Assembly (NCBI GenBank): GCA_937922105.1
Contig: CAKZVN010000272.1
Coordinates: 1 to 7,565 of the forward strand
DNA: 7,565 bases
Reading direction: 5' to 3'
Source: an uncultured Litorilinea sp.
GTDB taxonomy: Bacteria; Chloroflexota; Anaerolineae; Caldilineales; Caldilineaceae
In this document: positions 6,327 through 7,565 of the stretch, one piece after another
How positions within the stretch are numbered: the first letter of the stretch is position 1
Layout of the letters: every line of letters starts with the position of its first letter
Notes under the pieces: model-generated
The model's database searches: none
What the model was told of the DNA's origin: nothing
Seen by the model: the letters and a program-made list of their open reading frames with translations, nothing else
Program-made: the position numbers and the translations under genes

Positions 6327-6674
6327 GGCTGTTGCTTTCTATCTATGTGGGTCAGGGTGACTGCAAGTAATGATGCTTTTTTTAGTCGTCGGAGGTTTGT
6401 GTGCTTCCGCCAAAACAGAATAGCTGTGCAGTTACCGGTGCGAGGATGCAGACGAGCGTACCATGCCAAATCCTGCTGTTCCACACAGCGTACCGGAACT
6501 CGCACACCTTAGTTGCCGGCATCGTCTTGACGCCAAGTCACGTCATTCTCTATCCATTTCAGCAACCCCAGAAGACCTTCGGCCTCCGCTGCGGTGAGCC
6601 GCTGTGAGCGTCGGTCATGGACGCTTCTGCGCGCGCAGAAGTATCAACGCCACGCGCGGGTCTTTACACCTATC
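6327..6674. other. Gap between lutC and the oxidoreductase, no confident gene
   Basis: About 350 bases between two leftward genes, in part richer in A+T than the flanking genes. It should contain the promoter of the oxidoreductase unit, but I see no convincing -35/-10 pair. A run of seven T at 6377-6383 (+ strand) has no hairpin before it. An 18-base palindrome lies at its right end. Two short leftward frames (6643-6509, lacking a start codon, and 6505-6323, with a GTG) are the only coding-like traces, and neither is recognisable. Confidence 0.5.
6624..6641. repeat. 18-bp perfect palindrome
   Basis: CTTCTGCGC (6624-6632) is followed directly by its exact reverse complement GCGCAGAAG (6633-6641). 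It sits 33 bases past the lutC stop codon. It could form a hairpin in the lutC transcript, but no T-tract follows on the - strand, so it may equally be a binding site for a dimeric protein. Confidence 0.85.
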
Positions 6675-7565
6675 TCAAGCGCGGACTCCCTTGTCCGGCT
6701 CGTCGTCGAAGCCGCCGCCGTTGAAGCCATCTCCGTCCGGCTCTTCGTCGTCGAAAAGATCGGACGGGCGGATGCGGTCGTCGTAGTCGGGCGGGGTGTC
6801 GTCGAAGAGGATGGCGTGCACAAATTTGGGACCATGCACGCCCAGGGTCAGATTCATCTCGATGTCGGCAGACTTGCTCGGCCCGGTGATGAGGGTGAGG
6901 TTGGCGCGCTGGCGGAAGGTATCCACCAGGGTGTTGTTTTCGCGTTGCTCGGCAAGCCACTCTTCCAGCGAGCGGTAGAGACGGCTGAAGGGAATCAGCG
7001 CAATGTGGCGGAAAGGCAACAGGCTGGCGACGCGGTTGGTCCCCGGCCCGGCAATCATGAGCATGGAGCCGGTGGCGGCAAAGGCCGCGGCGACACCGGT
7101 GACCCCGTAGCGAATGTGGCGAATTTGCTCGCGTGCGGCAGCACTGCGCAGGTCGGTGGGTGTGACGAGTTTCAGCCCCAGGTCGTGGAGCGTAGGCGCG
7201 ATGCCCTCAATGGGCAGTTGGTTGGGCGCCCAAGCCAGCACGCTCTGCTCCTGTCCGGTGACGATGACCGCGCCCTTACGCTCGGCCTCCTCCTGTGCCA
7301 TCCAGGTCATGAGCCGGTTGACCAGCGCCAGACGCGCCTCGGTGGCGGTTTCGGCGATCTCGTAGGACCCGTGGAGCTTTTCCAACTCCTCACCGAAGCG
7401 GCGGGCCAATGCGTCCAGGTCTCCCTCGGCGGTGGTGACGGTCATACGCTCAGCCGCGGTGAGGGGGCGAGTCTGTTGGGGCGGAAAGCGCAAGTCGGGC
7501 CGAGCCAGGGTCGCGCGCAAGCTGCCCAGGATGGCTTCCCGGGCAGACAGAGAGGAGGCGGGTGG
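6675..7565 (-). CDS. lutC: LutC-type LUD-domain protein, 5' end outside the window, with acidic C-terminal extension
   Basis: The lactate utilization protein C (LUD domain, formerly DUF162), the third subunit of the LutABC L-lactate oxidation complex, acting in the cytoplasm with the Fe-S proteins LutA and LutB. The frame stays open to the right edge. Codons upstream of a TTG at 7520 read SAREAILGSLRATLARPDL, the usual LutC N-terminus, so the true start lies beyond the window and the TTG is internal. Numbering from 7520, the core signature is GVTGVAAAFAATGSMLM (139-155), GPGTNRVASLLP (158-169), HIALIPFSRL (172-181) and ITGPSKSADIE (211-221), ending near LFDD (238-241). Canonical proteins stop about there; this one continues for about 40 residues with a tail rich in Asp, Glu and Gly. 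lutA and lutB would be expected just to the right. A shadow of the lactate role is possible, since LUD proteins also occur outside lut operons. Confidence 0.9.
   Translation of the reverse strand, partial: PPASSLSAREAILGSLRATLARPDLRFPPQQTRPLTAAERMTVTTAEGDLDALARRFGEELEKLHGSYEIAETATEARLALVNRLMTWMAQEEAERKGAVIVTGQEQSVLAWAPNQLPIEGIAPTLHDLGLKLVTPTDLRSAAAREQIRHIRYGVTGVAAAFAATGSMLMIAGPGTNRVASLLPFRHIALIPFSRLYRSLEEWLAEQRENNTLVDTFRQRANLTLITGPSKSADIEMNLTLGVHGPKFVHAILFDDTPPDYDDRIRPSDLFDDEEPDGDGFNGGGFDDEPDKGVRA

Noticed and set aside
6327..6360. Promoter for the oxidoreductase unit (TTGCAG ... TAGATA on the - strand)
   Set aside because: Both hexamers are poor matches and the spacing is 15 bases, so it was not listed.
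6377..6383. Run of seven T as a possible rightward terminator
   Set aside because: No stable hairpin precedes it on the + strand and no rightward gene ends there.

Overview
The window comes from a GC-rich bacterium. Secreted proteins with long Thr-Pro linkers, a proteinase K-like subtilase with an N-terminal FIPLVAGG stretch, a lipoprotein with a TIM-barrel hydrolase signature and a LutC-type protein together resemble Chloroflexota (Caldilineae/Anaerolineae-like). That assignment is an inference from style, not from a marker gene.

Layout. The left half (1-3499) is on the + strand: a lipoprotein related to clan-A glycoside hydrolases whose true start is unclear, then a secreted serine protease (propeptide, S8 catalytic domain, Thr-Pro linker, C-terminal beta-sandwich-like domain). 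The protease is followed by a convincing intrinsic terminator. The right half is on the - strand: the 3' part of a lutC gene entering from the right edge, a gene-poor gap of about 350 bases with an 18-base perfect palindrome, and then three closely spaced genes read leftward: a Gfo/Idh/MocA oxidoreductase, a VOC (glyoxalase-fold) protein and a MOSC-domain protein. These three probably form one transcription unit of small-molecule metabolism.

The two halves converge on a noncoding spacer of about 725 bases (3500-4224). Its right part holds the most interesting signal in the window: two perfect DnaA boxes (TTATCCACA) 43 bases apart, two one-mismatch boxes, all in the same orientation, an adjacent AT-rich stretch with a hairpin, and an 11-base tandem repeat. 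No gene starts in this spacer, so an operator role is unlikely. It is a good candidate for a replication origin (oriC) or a DnaA-titration site. The left part of the spacer is G-rich and structured, with a perfect 12-base-pair stem, and has no convincing gene.

No tRNA, rRNA, CRISPR array, insertion sequence or phage gene was recognised.
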